Under the pieces are notes generated by a model. The model searched no databases. It was not told where the DNA came from and saw nothing but the letters and a program-made list of their open reading frames with translations. From Spirochaetales bacterium (GTDB lineage: Bacteria > Spirochaetota > Spirochaetia > JC444 > Marispirochaetaceae), in NCBI GenBank assembly GCA_016935695.1, contig JAFGQL010000058.1, forward strand, positions 1 to 36,362: 36,362 nucleotides of DNA, read 5' to 3'. Each line of letters starts with the position of its first letter. The stretch's first letter is position 1. Shown here one piece after another: positions 8,580 through 16,679 of this stretch. Made by a program: the position numbers and the translations under genes.

Positions 8580-9824
8580 ATGGAACGAGTAAGCACCAAC
8601 CAGTCGAATTATGATATGAGAAGCGCCGCGGCCATACGCGAAAAACGAATGAACGACATGCAGAACAAAATCACCGAAGGGTCCAGGATCAACGAACTGC
8701 GGGACGACCCCGTGGCCGCGGCCCACTCCACCCGGTTCAAGTCGCGTATCTTCCGTCTTGAGCGCTACGAAAAGAACGTGACCACGGTCCAGGACCAGAT
8801 GCGGATTGCCGAAACCTACATGAACCAGACCAACCATATTCTCCAGCGGGTAAGGGAACTGGCAGTTCAGGGAGCCACAGGTACATTTACCACGGAAGAA
8901 AAAAAACTGATGGGCCATGAGGTCAATCAGCTTCTGAACGAAGTGATCGAAATTGCAAACGCTTCCGACGGTACCGGCCGGACCATATTTGCCGGCGACA
9001 AAAACCAGGGGCAGGCTTTCCGGGTGTTTTCCGGTTCGGTGCAGGGCAGTGAGGGTACTGTGGTGACCGGTGTCCAGTACCTGGGCGGGAATACCCGTAA
9101 CATGGTAGAAGTGTCGGAAGGCAGTTATGTCGAGAATTCGTTTATCGGTAACGAAGTATTCTGGGCGGAACATCAGGAAATTTTCTCTACGGTTCCTGCT
9201 GACGGATATGTTGTCCAGGAAAACACATCGATCCTCATAGACGGTGTGGAAATAGGCCTTAAAGCCGGGGATACGGTCCATGACATCATGGCAAGAATCA
9301 AGGATTCCGACGTGACAGTCAGCCCCTATTTAGACCCGGTATCCAACTCTCTGGTACTGAAAACAACCGTACCACATCAGATCACCATGGAAGATGCCGC
9401 GGGTTCAACGGTACTAAGGGACCTGGGCCTCGTGTCCGGCAACGGTATGCCTCCCCACAATATTCACAAAGACGCAGTGGTTGCCGGCGGTTCGCTTTTT
9501 GATATGATGATACACCTGAGGGACAATCTGTATGCAGGCGATACCATCGATATCGGCGGTGCCTCCCTCAAAGGCCTTGATCTGGCAAGCTCCAATCTGT
9601 TGGGGCGCATGGCGAAACTCGGAAGCCAGGACGAGAGGCTGGAAACTGTCAAGGCGCGTCTGAACTCGGAAATTCCACTGACCAGACAGCAGGACAGCAG
9701 CGAGGTGGATCTGGATCTTGCAGAAGCAATCATGGAACTGAAAATGCTGGAATACAATCACAAGGCCGCGCTGCAAACCGCGGGAAGAATTCTACAGCCC
9801 ACTTTATTGGATTTTCTGAGGTAA
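8580..9824 (+). CDS. flgL: Flagellar hook-associated protein 3, FlgL (HAP3)
   Basis: A 414-residue flagellin-like junction protein. It opens with MERVSTNQSNYDMRSAAAIR and carries the conserved flagellin-N pattern KITEGSRINELRDDPVAAAH and RVRELAVQGATGTFTTEEK. It ends with ELKMLEYNHKAALQTAGRIL, the C-terminal D0 helix. FlgL forms the second junction ring on which the FlaB filament is built. The gene follows flgK by 13 bp with a GGAGATA ribosome site and is followed by fliW after 4 bp, so the four genes are one transcription unit. Confidence 0.96.
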   Translation: MERVSTNQSNYDMRSAAAIREKRMNDMQNKITEGSRINELRDDPVAAAHSTRFKSRIFRLERYEKNVTTVQDQMRIAETYMNQTNHILQRVRELAVQGATGTFTTEEKKLMGHEVNQLLNEVIEIANASDGTGRTIFAGDKNQGQAFRVFSGSVQGSEGTVVTGVQYLGGNTRNMVEVSEGSYVENSFIGNEVFWAEHQEIFSTVPADGYVVQENTSILIDGVEIGLKAGDTVHDIMARIKDSDVTVSPYLDPVSNSLVLKTTVPHQITMEDAAGSTVLRDLGLVSGNGMPPHNIHKDAVVAGGSLFDMMIHLRDNLYAGDTIDIGGASLKGLDLASSNLLGRMAKLGSQDERLETVKARLNSEIPLTRQQDSSEVDLDLAEAIMELKMLEYNHKAALQTAGRILQPTLLDFLR

Positions 9825-9828
9825 TTGC

Positions 9829-10278
9829 ATGAGGGTTATGACAAAGGCATACGGCGAAATGGAAGTGGATGACCGGCAGCGGATTCGGTTCCCTAAAGGA
9901 CTGTTCGGTTTTGAGGATATCCACGACTATGTGCTTCTCGATTCCGCCCAGGAGCCGTTTTACTGGCTGCAGGCGGTTGATAACCGGGATGTGGCCTTCG
10001 TCCTCATTAATCCCAGGATGTTCAGGCCGGACTTCACCCTTGAAACCGCGGCAGAGGAACTGGAGGCCCTTGAGATTCTTTCCCCTGAGGATGAAAATCT
10101 TCTGGTTTTCGCGGTGGTGACTATTCCGGAAGACTCAAAGAAAATGAGCGCCAACCTTCAGGGACCGGTTGTGATCAACCGGAAGGTACATACCGGCCGG
10201 CAGGTAATTTCTTCTGATAACAAATGGCGGGTAAAACATTTCATTCTCGAAGAAATGGCAGGGACACCCTCATGCTGA
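9829..10278 (+). CDS. fliW: Flagellar assembly factor FliW, CsrA antagonist
   Basis: A 149-residue FliW. Signature segments are [20 protein letters not shown] near residues 18-37, and [13 protein letters not shown] near 112-124, both typical of the family. FliW binds free flagellin or, when flagellin is exported, binds CsrA and blocks it allosterically; this partner switch is established in Bacillus subtilis and other species. The gene overlaps csrA: the csrA ATG lies inside the last codons (ATGCTGA), so the two proteins are made in a coupled way. Start ATG at 9829 follows TGAGGTAATTGC; an alternative in-frame ATG lies 9 bp later. Confidence 0.95.
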   Translation: MRVMTKAYGEMEVDDRQRIRFPKGLFGFEDIHDYVLLDSAQEPFYWLQAVDNRDVAFVLINPRMFRPDFTLETAAEELEALEILSPEDENLLVFAVVTIPEDSKKMSANLQGPVVINRKVHTGRQVISSDNKWRVKHFILEEMAGTPSC

Positions 10279-10520
10279 TTCTGGCACGCCGTACCGACGA
10301 AAGCATCATGATTGGTGACGATATAGAAATATCCGTTGTCGAGGTAAAGGGCGATCAGGTTAAACTCGGGGTAAAAGCGCCCCGACGCATCAAGGTGTTC
10401 CGCAAGGAAGTGTACGAGGCCATACAGGAAGAAAACAAGGCTGCCGCGGCATCCACAACAGACCTCAACGATCTGGGAAACATCTTCAAGGCTTCAGCCC
10501 AGTCCAAACCGAAAGAATAG
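10272..10520 (+). CDS. csrA: Translational regulator CsrA
   Basis: An 82-residue CsrA/RsmA dimer-forming RNA-binding protein. The protein begins [20 protein letters not shown], the standard CsrA start with the first beta strand. The second RNA-contact strand is [20 protein letters not shown], where the conserved arginine (in VFRKEVY) corresponds to Arg44 of E. coli CsrA. An acidic/alanine-rich tail of about 25 residues extends past the usual 61, as seen in CsrA proteins that pair with FliW. I chose the ATG at 10272, overlapping the fliW stop by 7 bases, instead of an upstream in-frame start at 10224 that would add 16 unrelated residues. Likely targets in this window are the two flaB leaders. 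Confidence 0.96.
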   Translation: MLILARRTDESIMIGDDIEISVVEVKGDQVKLGVKAPRRIKVFRKEVYEAIQEENKAAAASTTDLNDLGNIFKASAQSKPKE

Positions 10521-10533
10521 GAATACAAGGCCC

Positions 10534-11211
10534 TTACTGGCCGTTCAGTTTCCGTTCCCGCTCAAGTTCCGCATCGCTTTTCCGCAAGTACAGGGGGCCT
10601 TCGCCGTCCTCATCGGCACCCTTTTCCTTATACTGTATTTCACCGAGCACACATAAACTTCTGGAACAGCCTTCTCCTGTTCCAGGTCCCAGGACAAACA
10701 CATCCGGACGCTGTGCCCTTTCAAGGAACAGCCCTGCGTGGGGACCTGTTACGGCAACCGAAGGAAAATCTCCGCACAGATTAAGAATATCGTCGAGGTC
10801 TGCATCCACCGCAGGTGAAAGAGCATTCCCTTTCTGGAAAAGGCGGCTGTAAAAGCGCTTCTTCTTTGCATCAATGACCGGCAGTACCGGCAGGGGAATA
10901 TGTCTGTAAGGATAAGCCAGGGCGTCGAGGGTCGGCACAGATACAAGGGGTATTCCTGTTCCAGCGCATATCCCCTTCGCGGTGGAAATGCCTATTCGCA
11001 GGCCGGTGAATGACCCTGGACCTTTTGCGCACACAATGAGATGAATATCCTCAAGGCCCAGATCTGCGCTTTCTAAAAGATACGAAATACCCGGCAGCAG
11101 CAGTTCCGAATGCCGGAGTCCCGCAGTTTTCGTCAATACATGTATTTCGTCTTCTTTCCGCAGGGCAATATCCAGAATTTCGGATGAGGTATCAATAGCC
11201 AGTATGTTCAT
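10534..11211 (-). CDS. tsaB: TsaB, subunit of the tRNA t6A synthesis complex
   Basis: A 225-residue Kae1/TsaD-like ASKHA protein that, with TsaD, TsaE and TsaC, makes N6-threonylcarbamoyladenosine at position 37 of ANN-decoding tRNAs. The opening MNILAIDTSSEILDIAL is the first phosphate-binding hairpin, and GPGSFTGLRIGISTAKG (residues about 66-82) is the family signature. The C-terminal 20 residues are charged and poorly conserved. The ATG overlaps the stop of tsaE by four bases (ATGA), so the two are coupled. It converges on csrA with a 13 bp gap and no visible terminator between them. Confidence 0.93.
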   Translation of the reverse strand: MNILAIDTSSEILDIALRKEDEIHVLTKTAGLRHSELLLPGISYLLESADLGLEDIHLIVCAKGPGSFTGLRIGISTAKGICAGTGIPLVSVPTLDALAYPYRHIPLPVLPVIDAKKKRFYSRLFQKGNALSPAVDADLDDILNLCGDFPSVAVTGPHAGLFLERAQRPDVFVLGPGTGEGCSRSLCVLGEIQYKEKGADEDGEGPLYLRKSDAELERERKLNGQ

Positions 11212-11573
11212 TCACCGGGCCCCCGAATGGTAATGGTCCGTGAATAATCAGGTTCTATATGCAGGGTGACCGCTATACGGTCGTCGGGCAGCTCATCTGC
11301 CCGGTCGCTCCACTCAATGAGGGTTATGCCGCCGCTGTAGAGGGGTTCGGTGAAACCGAGGGTTTCCAGTTCTTCTACATGGCTTATCCGGTACAGGTCA
11401 AAGTGGTTCAGTATCATGGTGCCTTCATATACGGAAAGTATGGTAAAGGTAGGGCTCTTAATCGGCTCCTGTATGCCGAGGGCTTCTCCGATACCTTTTG
11501 CGAAGGTTGTTTTGCCTGCGCCGAGAGACCCGTCAAGGGTTACCACTGCCCCGGGTTTTAACAAAAGACCCAA
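11208..11573 (-). CDS. tsaE: TsaE, ATPase of the tRNA t6A synthesis complex (start uncertain)
   Basis: A P-loop protein with Walker A at GSLGAGKTTFAKG, the family segments SPTFTILSVYEG and HFDLYRISHVEELETLGF, and LIEWSDR. It powers turnover of the TsaB-TsaD complex in t6A synthesis. The first ordinary start codon, TTG at 11571-11573, leaves only about 10 residues before the central strand and removes the N-terminal helix that TsaE proteins have. In frame upstream the reading continues as HAKDHDATVAAGRALG, which fits that helix, but there is no ATG, GTG or TTG before the stop at 11664. The real start is therefore probably CTG (11625-11627, 8 nt after AGGGG, overlapping the previous stop) or ATT (11616-11618). 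Four-base overlap with tsaB. Confidence 0.88.
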   Translation of the reverse strand: MGLLLKPGAVVTLDGSLGAGKTTFAKGIGEALGIQEPIKSPTFTILSVYEGTMILNHFDLYRISHVEELETLGFTEPLYSGGITLIEWSDRADELPDDRIAVTLHIEPDYSRTITIRGPGE

Positions 11574-11623
11574 AGCCCGGCCTGCCGCGACAGTGGCATC
11601 ATGGTCCTTTGCATGAATGACGT

Positions 11624-11887
11624 TCAGACCAGTTTCCCCTGTTTTTCCAGATCCATGATATATTCAGTGATTTTCCGTTTCGCCGGAATAAGAGGGTATT
11701 CCAGAATTCCATGGAGATGAACGCTCACCTTTGGTTTTCCAAGAGGATCCCGTTCCACGGTAAAACCTATGTCCCGAACAAATTCGCTATTGCCTATTCC
11801 TTCGTAATAGAGGTTTGCCGTGTACTCATTACGGTAGTGCAGGGGAGAATCTTTTTTTACGATGTCCTTCATGTCAAGTATTTTCAT
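11624..11887 (-). CDS. Small conserved-looking protein of unknown function
   Basis: An 87-residue protein that I do not recognise. It begins MKILDMKDIVKKDSPLHYRN and has alternating strands (YTANLYYEG, DIGFTVER, PKVSVHLHGILEYPLI) followed by a basic helix (KRKITEYIMDLEKQGKLV). That suggests a small beta-rich domain with a C-terminal helix. No signal peptide or cysteine is present. It leads the tsaE-tsaB run and its stop overlaps the probable tsaE start. A longer version starting with TTG at 11921-11923 would begin inside the -35 box of the promoter listed next, so I reject it. The promoter -10 box is 7 bp before the ATG and there is no Shine-Dalgarno, suggesting a leaderless message. Confidence 0.75.
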   Translation of the reverse strand: MKILDMKDIVKKDSPLHYRNEYTANLYYEGIGNSEFVRDIGFTVERDPLGKPKVSVHLHGILEYPLIPAKRKITEYIMDLEKQGKLV

Positions 11888-11894
11888 AGGTGGT

Positions 11895-11923
11895 ATGGTA
11901 GGGAAAAAAAAGCCCTGCGTCAA
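11895..11923 (-). promoter_or_regulatory. Sigma-70-type promoter of the small gene-tsaE-tsaB unit
   Basis: On the minus strand TTGACG (11923-11918) and TACCAT (11900-11895) are 17 bp apart. The -10 box ends 7 bp before the ATG at 11887 and no ribosome site intervenes. The -35 is strong, the -10 moderate (4 of 6). Confidence 0.5.
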
Positions 11924-11964
11924 TTGTATAAGGAAAAGGTGAAAAAAAAAGAACCAGGAAGCGG

Positions 11965-13095
11965 CTAAGATTCAGTTATACCGTAGACATAGCTGTTAAT
12001 GCGGTTCAGGTTACGCTTGGAAATACGGGTAAACATGATATGCATCATGCCGCCGTAGGGTTTGACTTTCCGCATGTGTTTGACTTTTCCGAAAAAGGAT
12101 ACCATATTGCCCCGTTCGGTTTCAAACTCTACCTTAATGAGCTCATTTTCACCGAGCGGGTGGGCGGTGCGGATGCTGCAGCCGCCGGCGGAAATATCTA
12201 TGATAGTGGAAAGGGTGTGGCGTCCGGAATCAACATACGCCCGCTTCTGGACATTTTTACCAAGGCCTTCGCTCAGGATACGCACAGGGTAAAAGTATGC
12301 AGGCTTGTCGATCGATTTTCGTCGGAACTGCCTCTGCTGGGCTTGAATAATGGAGTGGGAATGGCTGGCAATAATGCTTGGCACACCGCGGATGCTGGCA
12401 TAGCCGTTTATTTTTGTAAAAAACGAGTAGCCCTGACCGTTTGGCTTCCAAAAAAAGACTTTTAATTTGGTTCCTTTTTTCCAGCGTGCTTCCTGGCCAG
12501 AAGAGTTGTAGGGGATGGCAAATGCAATGGAATCCCGCAGAACGCTTATAATCCGGGATTGGTAGCGTCCTCCGCCTTCGGGGGTCAGGGCAACGGTGAG
12601 TCCGGACTTCAATTGAGAGGTCCCTGTGTAAATGGTTTTTTTCTGGGAATTCCGTTCAATCAGCTGCTTGATACGGTACAAAGTCAGTTTCTGATTTTCC
12701 CTGATTGCTTCGCTTGTTCCAAGGGCATCTATGCTGGTGACAGCTTTCTTTAAAACCGCATCCATCTGTTTTGAGCTGGATAGCAGGGCCATGGGGTTCA
12801 CAATTCTGAATTGCCGGTACAGGTTTTCCAGGGTGCTTATCTGATACCGGGACAAACCTAAGTCTCTTGCCTTTCGCCTGAAGGCTCTTTTGGAGAACCG
12901 GCCGGTTCTCTGAACGCTGTCGGGATGTATCCCACCGCCACCTGATCCGGCTCCCGTCCGGCTTGCAAACACTAAAAAAATTATGAATGCGATGAAGATC
13001 CCAATGAACACATAGACCGAGGTCGGATCACTTTCTTTCCATGAAAACTGGGTAACCTGGGCAAAGGGAATGAAGGCATGGAAGAAAGGGCTCAC
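11965..13095 (-). CDS. Membrane-anchored PilZ-domain protein (probable c-di-GMP receptor)
   Basis: A 376-residue protein. One membrane segment at about residues 26-44 is followed by a basic region (SKRAFRRKARDLGLSRYQIS), a helical part to about 150, a YcgR-N-like beta region (about 155-250), and a C-terminal PilZ domain. The c-di-GMP motifs are intact: RxxxR at Arg255/Arg259 (RQFRR) and DxSxxG at Asp300, Ser302, Gly305 (DISAGG). PilZ proteins of this build act as brakes or modulators of flagellar rotation in other bacteria. The start is GTG, overlapping the stop of the upstream unknown gene by four bases (GTGA). Co-transcription with fliD and flaG supports a motility role; membrane anchoring is inferred. 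Confidence 0.85.
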   Translation of the reverse strand: MSPFFHAFIPFAQVTQFSWKESDPTSVYVFIGIFIAFIIFLVFASRTGAGSGGGGIHPDSVQRTGRFSKRAFRRKARDLGLSRYQISTLENLYRQFRIVNPMALLSSSKQMDAVLKKAVTSIDALGTSEAIRENQKLTLYRIKQLIERNSQKKTIYTGTSQLKSGLTVALTPEGGGRYQSRIISVLRDSIAFAIPYNSSGQEARWKKGTKLKVFFWKPNGQGYSFFTKINGYASIRGVPSIIASHSHSIIQAQQRQFRRKSIDKPAYFYPVRILSEGLGKNVQKRAYVDSGRHTLSTIIDISAGGCSIRTAHPLGENELIKVEFETERGNMVSFFGKVKHMRKVKPYGGMMHIMFTRISKRNLNRINSYVYGITES

Positions 13096-14003
13096 GGAGA
13101 GGTAAACTCCTTTTCACTCTGATGGTCTTCCAGCATTCCAACCAAGGCTTCAATCCGCGGCGCTATCTCATACTCCAGCAGATCCCCTATCAGTACGGAG
13201 TCCTCGTTTTCCAACGCTTCCAGTATCTGGGACAGAAACGAGTTGAGTCCGGAATAAAACTCCTTGAACGACTGTCCTTCTATGGTGATGGATCCGGTAT
13301 CAAGAACCCCGTTTTCTTTCATCAGGGGGAAAAGACGGGTCATTTTCGCCGTAATTTCGGAAAATGCGATGACCCTGTTCATTGCTTCCCGGTCTTTTCC
13401 TGTCTGCAAAAGAACCGCGATGTCCCTCAGACCCGGGATACTCGTATCAAGGGCGCGTACCGCCTTGAAGAATTCTTTTTCAGGGTTGGTTTTTTCCTTT
13501 ATGAGGTTCTCCAGAAAGAGGATAAGGGTGTTAAGGTATTCTGACAATTCGTTGACCGGAGCCTCTGGTACCCCATCCTTAAATCCTGCGTTTTGAACCA
13601 GTTCGTTAAGGCGGCCGCTGAAGGATCCTTCTTCACTACCCAGCACCGCATCCATAGAGCTGAGTATGAAGGGCAGCTCGGAAATGAGTTCCTGTATATG
13701 GCGGGGATTGCCTTCTTTTATGTTTGTTGCAAGAAGATACAGATACTGGTATAAGGTTCCGACATTTTCTAAAACCAGCTCCTTAAGCTCGTGGGCAAAT
13801 ACATCAAGGGTGTCTACTTGTGAAACAGGGACTTCCTTGAGGTCTTCATTGTCCAGGGATACTGCCTTGCCGTTTACCAGTGCGGCAGACAGAAAGAATC
13901 CTTCCTTCTTGAGCCAGGTATCCAGGCCGTCAATTACCTCTTTTAATGATTGTTCGTGTTCAATGCTGATGTCCGCCACAGTTTCATTAATCGTAATTAC
14001 CAT
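13092..14003 (-). CDS. Unknown protein in the fliD operon
   Basis: A 303-residue, acidic, largely helical protein with no signal peptide or membrane segment. It opens MVITINETVADISIEHEQSL, a possible short strand-helix, and repeats leucine-rich helices throughout (LKELVLENVGTLYQYLYLLA; LNTLILFLENLIKEK). I do not recognise a family. An alternative ATG at 14046-14048, overlapping fliD by 11 bases, would add 15 residues; I prefer the ATG at 14001-14003 because it has an AAGGTG ribosome site about 10 nt upstream and gives a cleaner N-terminus. It lies between fliD and the membrane PilZ gene, overlapping the latter by 4 bases. This suggests a cytoplasmic flagellar role such as a chaperone or PilZ partner, but that is inference. 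Confidence 0.72.
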   Translation of the reverse strand: MVITINETVADISIEHEQSLKEVIDGLDTWLKKEGFFLSAALVNGKAVSLDNEDLKEVPVSQVDTLDVFAHELKELVLENVGTLYQYLYLLATNIKEGNPRHIQELISELPFILSSMDAVLGSEEGSFSGRLNELVQNAGFKDGVPEAPVNELSEYLNTLILFLENLIKEKTNPEKEFFKAVRALDTSIPGLRDIAVLLQTGKDREAMNRVIAFSEITAKMTRLFPLMKENGVLDTGSITIEGQSFKEFYSGLNSFLSQILEALENEDSVLIGDLLEYEIAPRIEALVGMLEDHQSEKEFTSP

Positions 14004-14037
14004 CTGTCGTATGCACCTTTTTATGTAGTGAAACAGA

Positions 14038-16035
14038 TTACCGGTCATTTCCGGATCTGTTCAGATTATCCAATGCCGAAGAACTTTTCTGCAGATTATC
14101 CAGCATTCCTTCCATCATACCATATTTTCTGCGCAATGCCTGTTCAGTCCGTTCAAGTTTTTCATTAAAGGTGGTGATTTCCCTGTCAGTGCGGGCAATC
14201 TGGGTATCAAGGGAACTGGATTTTGAGGCAATGATCCCTCCTGTCTGGGTGAAGGGTGTGATGTACTGGTCCAGGGAAAAACCGACGCCGGTATCCACAA
14301 GAAGATCATCGTCTGTATCAAGTCCGAACATGTCTTTCAGCGCTTCCATTTTTCCTTCCAGCACTTCATCGAATTTCTGTTCGTTCATTTCCAGATATCC
14401 CCTGAGGCGAGAAGCGTCCATACCGCCAAAGCCGGTCGAGTTGGTCGAAATTCCCGCCTGAGCCAAAAGTGAAAACTCCCTTCCAAGGCCAGTCTGATAG
14501 GGATTCATCATGATGTTTTGCAATCTGGTTTTGATCTGCATCATGGTGGTGTCACCCTGAAAAAGCCCGAGTTTTTCCAGGGCCTTTTCCCGTTCTTCGG
14601 TGTCATAATAGGTGATTTCGTCAATCACCCCCGGATCCCGGGCTGTGAGAATGTTTATTTCCGTTATCAGCTGGTTGTAGGTGCCGACAAACTCGATTAC
14701 TTTTTCTTTTATAAGTTCCCTGTCGGGTTCAATGTCGAGCTTTATCCTCTGGTTGCCGGGTTCATGAAGATGAAGGGTCACCCCTTGAATGATGTCATCT
14801 ATGTCATTGGAACCGCGCAGTACTTCAATACCGTCGATTTCTACAATTGCATCTTTCGCACGGTCTACAGGACTCACCGGTGAGTAGTCGCCCCTCTGGT
14901 CCGGGTTGTAGACCCTTACGGGGGAGACGCTTATTTCACGGTGGGTATTTCTGTTATTAATGTGGAGGTTTTGAATATCGCCGCTGAAATTATTCAGCGG
15001 CAGCCGGACGGTATGGGTGCCTTCTGAAAGAGGGGCCAACGGAACCTGGGCGCCGTTTATAGTAAAGAACAAAACCTGGTCATCATCGACCCGCTGAGGC
15101 GGTGGAGGCGGCGTCCAGTCCGGCCGCATCGGCTGTGAGGGGTCATTCTCTATGGTGACCCCCTTGAAGGTTACCGAGCCTCCTTCTACCGTTCTGGGCC
15201 CTTGTGGCGGTGGAGGCGGCGTATAGCTGTCTTCGGGAAGTGCCGTTACCTGGACCTCAAACTCAATAAAAAAACCTTCTTCTCTTTTTATGGGGGGAGA
15301 GAAGGGGATACTTGCGGAACTCGCCGGACCCACATACATATTGCTCGAACGGATTTCTACATTCCCCTGGGCATTCCTGGGCTTTTCCGTACCGAAGCCG
15401 ATGTCCCGTGTACCGGTGAGGTTTCGTTTCATCATACCTAAGGACTCCGCGAGAGGCAGGGTTTCCTCGCCGAAACGTAACGGGTTTGCCGATCCGGTTT
15501 TTGTGGCTTCGATCAGAATTACCTGAGTATCGGGGGTGTCGGCTACAACATTGGACCGTAAAAGTCCTCCGGATCTTTGGGTAATGGTCTGGGCGAAATT
15601 TTTCAATGAACCGCCGCGGAACCGTATGTCAATGTCGTCATCGCCGACCTTAAAGGTGTAGGTCCCGCCGGCAACCTCGAAATCTTTGGAAACTGATGCC
15701 GAGAGGAAACGGTCTGCAGTGGCAACCTGTTTAACCCGTATATGCCGGGTTTCTTCTACTGCTTCGCGTGAGGCAGTAGCGGTAAGCACCGTCTGGTCCG
15801 AGGAAGACGCAATCCGTTCGTTAAAGGGATTGTCGTGGCCGTAGAGCTTCTTCGCGCTGTCCCTGAGGGTCGAAAAGTTCCGGTTGAATTCCTGCCACGT
15901 CTTTTTTTGTGTCTCGAACCTGTCTTTGCGCTCCTCCATGCGTTCAAGGGGGATCCGCTCGACTTTCATGAGGTCTTCAATGAGTTTCTGAGTATTATAT
16001 TTGGATGATACGCCCGGAATAGAGATATCCGACAT
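14038..16035 (-). CDS. fliD: Flagellar filament cap protein FliD (HAP2)
   Basis: A 665-residue HAP2, longer than enterobacterial FliD (about 470). The N-terminal FliD_N region reads SDISIPGVSSKYNTQKLIED, LMKVERIPLERMEERKDRFE, followed by WQEFNRNFSTLRDSAKKLYG. The C-terminal FliD_C region has DAIVEIDGIEVLRGSNDIDD, GVTLHLHEPG, the QAGISTNSTGFGG segment, and a terminal coiled coil. The extra length is mainly a middle insert (about 255-390) with two proline runs (PPPPPQ) 36 residues apart. FliD forms the pentameric cap under which FlaB subunits fold. The ATG is preceded by AGGA. It follows flaG by 67 bp in the same direction. Confidence 0.96.
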   Translation of the reverse strand: MSDISIPGVSSKYNTQKLIEDLMKVERIPLERMEERKDRFETQKKTWQEFNRNFSTLRDSAKKLYGHDNPFNERIASSSDQTVLTATASREAVEETRHIRVKQVATADRFLSASVSKDFEVAGGTYTFKVGDDDIDIRFRGGSLKNFAQTITQRSGGLLRSNVVADTPDTQVILIEATKTGSANPLRFGEETLPLAESLGMMKRNLTGTRDIGFGTEKPRNAQGNVEIRSSNMYVGPASSASIPFSPPIKREEGFFIEFEVQVTALPEDSYTPPPPPQGPRTVEGGSVTFKGVTIENDPSQPMRPDWTPPPPPQRVDDDQVLFFTINGAQVPLAPLSEGTHTVRLPLNNFSGDIQNLHINNRNTHREISVSPVRVYNPDQRGDYSPVSPVDRAKDAIVEIDGIEVLRGSNDIDDIIQGVTLHLHEPGNQRIKLDIEPDRELIKEKVIEFVGTYNQLITEINILTARDPGVIDEITYYDTEEREKALEKLGLFQGDTTMMQIKTRLQNIMMNPYQTGLGREFSLLAQAGISTNSTGFGGMDASRLRGYLEMNEQKFDEVLEGKMEALKDMFGLDTDDDLLVDTGVGFSLDQYITPFTQTGGIIASKSSSLDTQIARTDREITTFNEKLERTEQALRRKYGMMEGMLDNLQKSSSALDNLNRSGNDR
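15098..15222 (-). repeat. Pair of 17-bp direct repeats encoding the two proline runs of FliD
   Basis: The plus-strand sequence GGCGGTGGAGGCGGCGT occurs at 15098-15114 and again at 15206-15222. The copies are 108 bp apart, a multiple of three, so both encode the same PPPPP reading on the minus strand inside fliD. Recombination between them would delete 36 residues in frame. Confidence 0.8.
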
Positions 16036-16102
16036 AGGTCCTGTTCTTGCCCTTTCCCTTTGCGCCCTGAAGCTCTAGCAAGGCTTGATGGTTCAAGGCA
16101 CC

Positions 16103-16471
16103 TTAAATTTCCTTGTCGAACAGAAGTCCTATTGTCTCCTTCATTCGACTGTGGAGTCGCCGAATTTCTTCCGGCGGGACTTCCCTTATTACCTTATCGG
16201 TTTCAGCGTCAACCACCTTTACGATAACCTCGTTCAGCTGATAATTTATGCTGAACTTCAGCCGTCTGTTAAAGGCGCTGCTCATGTTCATGATGTCCTT
16301 CAGGATTTGTTCGACATCCACTTTTTCTCTACTCCATTCTTCAATGGGAGAGACGGGCGGTGGTGGTACCGGTTTCGGCGGACTTTCATTACGTTCTATA
16401 CGTGCTGCTTCATCTTTGATGTGTTGAACTGGCTGTCCTCCATGACCTGTACTAATAATTTCCAGTTCCAT
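16103..16471 (-). CDS. flaG: FlaG-family flagellar protein
   Basis: A 122-residue protein. The first 55 residues are polar with a proline stretch (PPKPVPPPPVSP). The C-terminal part contains the FlaG fold: FNRRLKFSINYQLNEVIVKV, VDAETDKVIREVPPEEIRRL. FlaG proteins lie next to fliD in many bacteria and influence filament length, though the mechanism is unclear. The ATG has AAAGGTAG upstream. It heads the flaG-fliD-unknown-PilZ run; the strong hairpin terminator just upstream (16531-16575) separates it from the flaB genes. Confidence 0.9.
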   Translation of the reverse strand: MELEIISTGHGGQPVQHIKDEAARIERNESPPKPVPPPPVSPIEEWSREKVDVEQILKDIMNMSSAFNRRLKFSINYQLNEVIVKVVDAETDKVIREVPPEEIRRLHSRMKETIGLLFDKEI

Positions 16472-16530
16472 AAGCTACCTTTCCCTGCCGGTTAAGCTAT
16501 TCCCTCCCTGGATGCGTTACGGCAAAGGCA

Positions 16531-16575
16531 AAAAAATATCAAACAACTGGAAGGAAATACGCGGTTCCTTCCAGT
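16531..16575 (-). terminator. Rho-independent terminator of the flaB genes
   Basis: On the minus strand an 11-bp perfect stem, ACTGGAAGGAA with TTCCTTCCAGT and a 7- to 8-nt loop (16546-16575), is followed by TGTTTGATATTTTTTT. It lies 105 bp after the stop of the downstream flaB. The remaining bases between it and the flaB stop hold a small 6-bp hairpin (16619-16634) and nothing else I can name. Confidence 0.85.
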
Positions 16576-16679
16576 ATTAAACCCCGGATAAAAAAGATGA
16601 CGTCCAGTTATCTCTCCTAAACCGGGTACGGTTTGAACGGATTATTAACCATTACAATGAAAAAAATTCTAACTACTGA

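Noticed and set aside
10224-10271. Upstream start for csrA inside fliW
   Set aside because: It adds 16 residues not found in CsrA proteins; the protein family begins at MLILARR.
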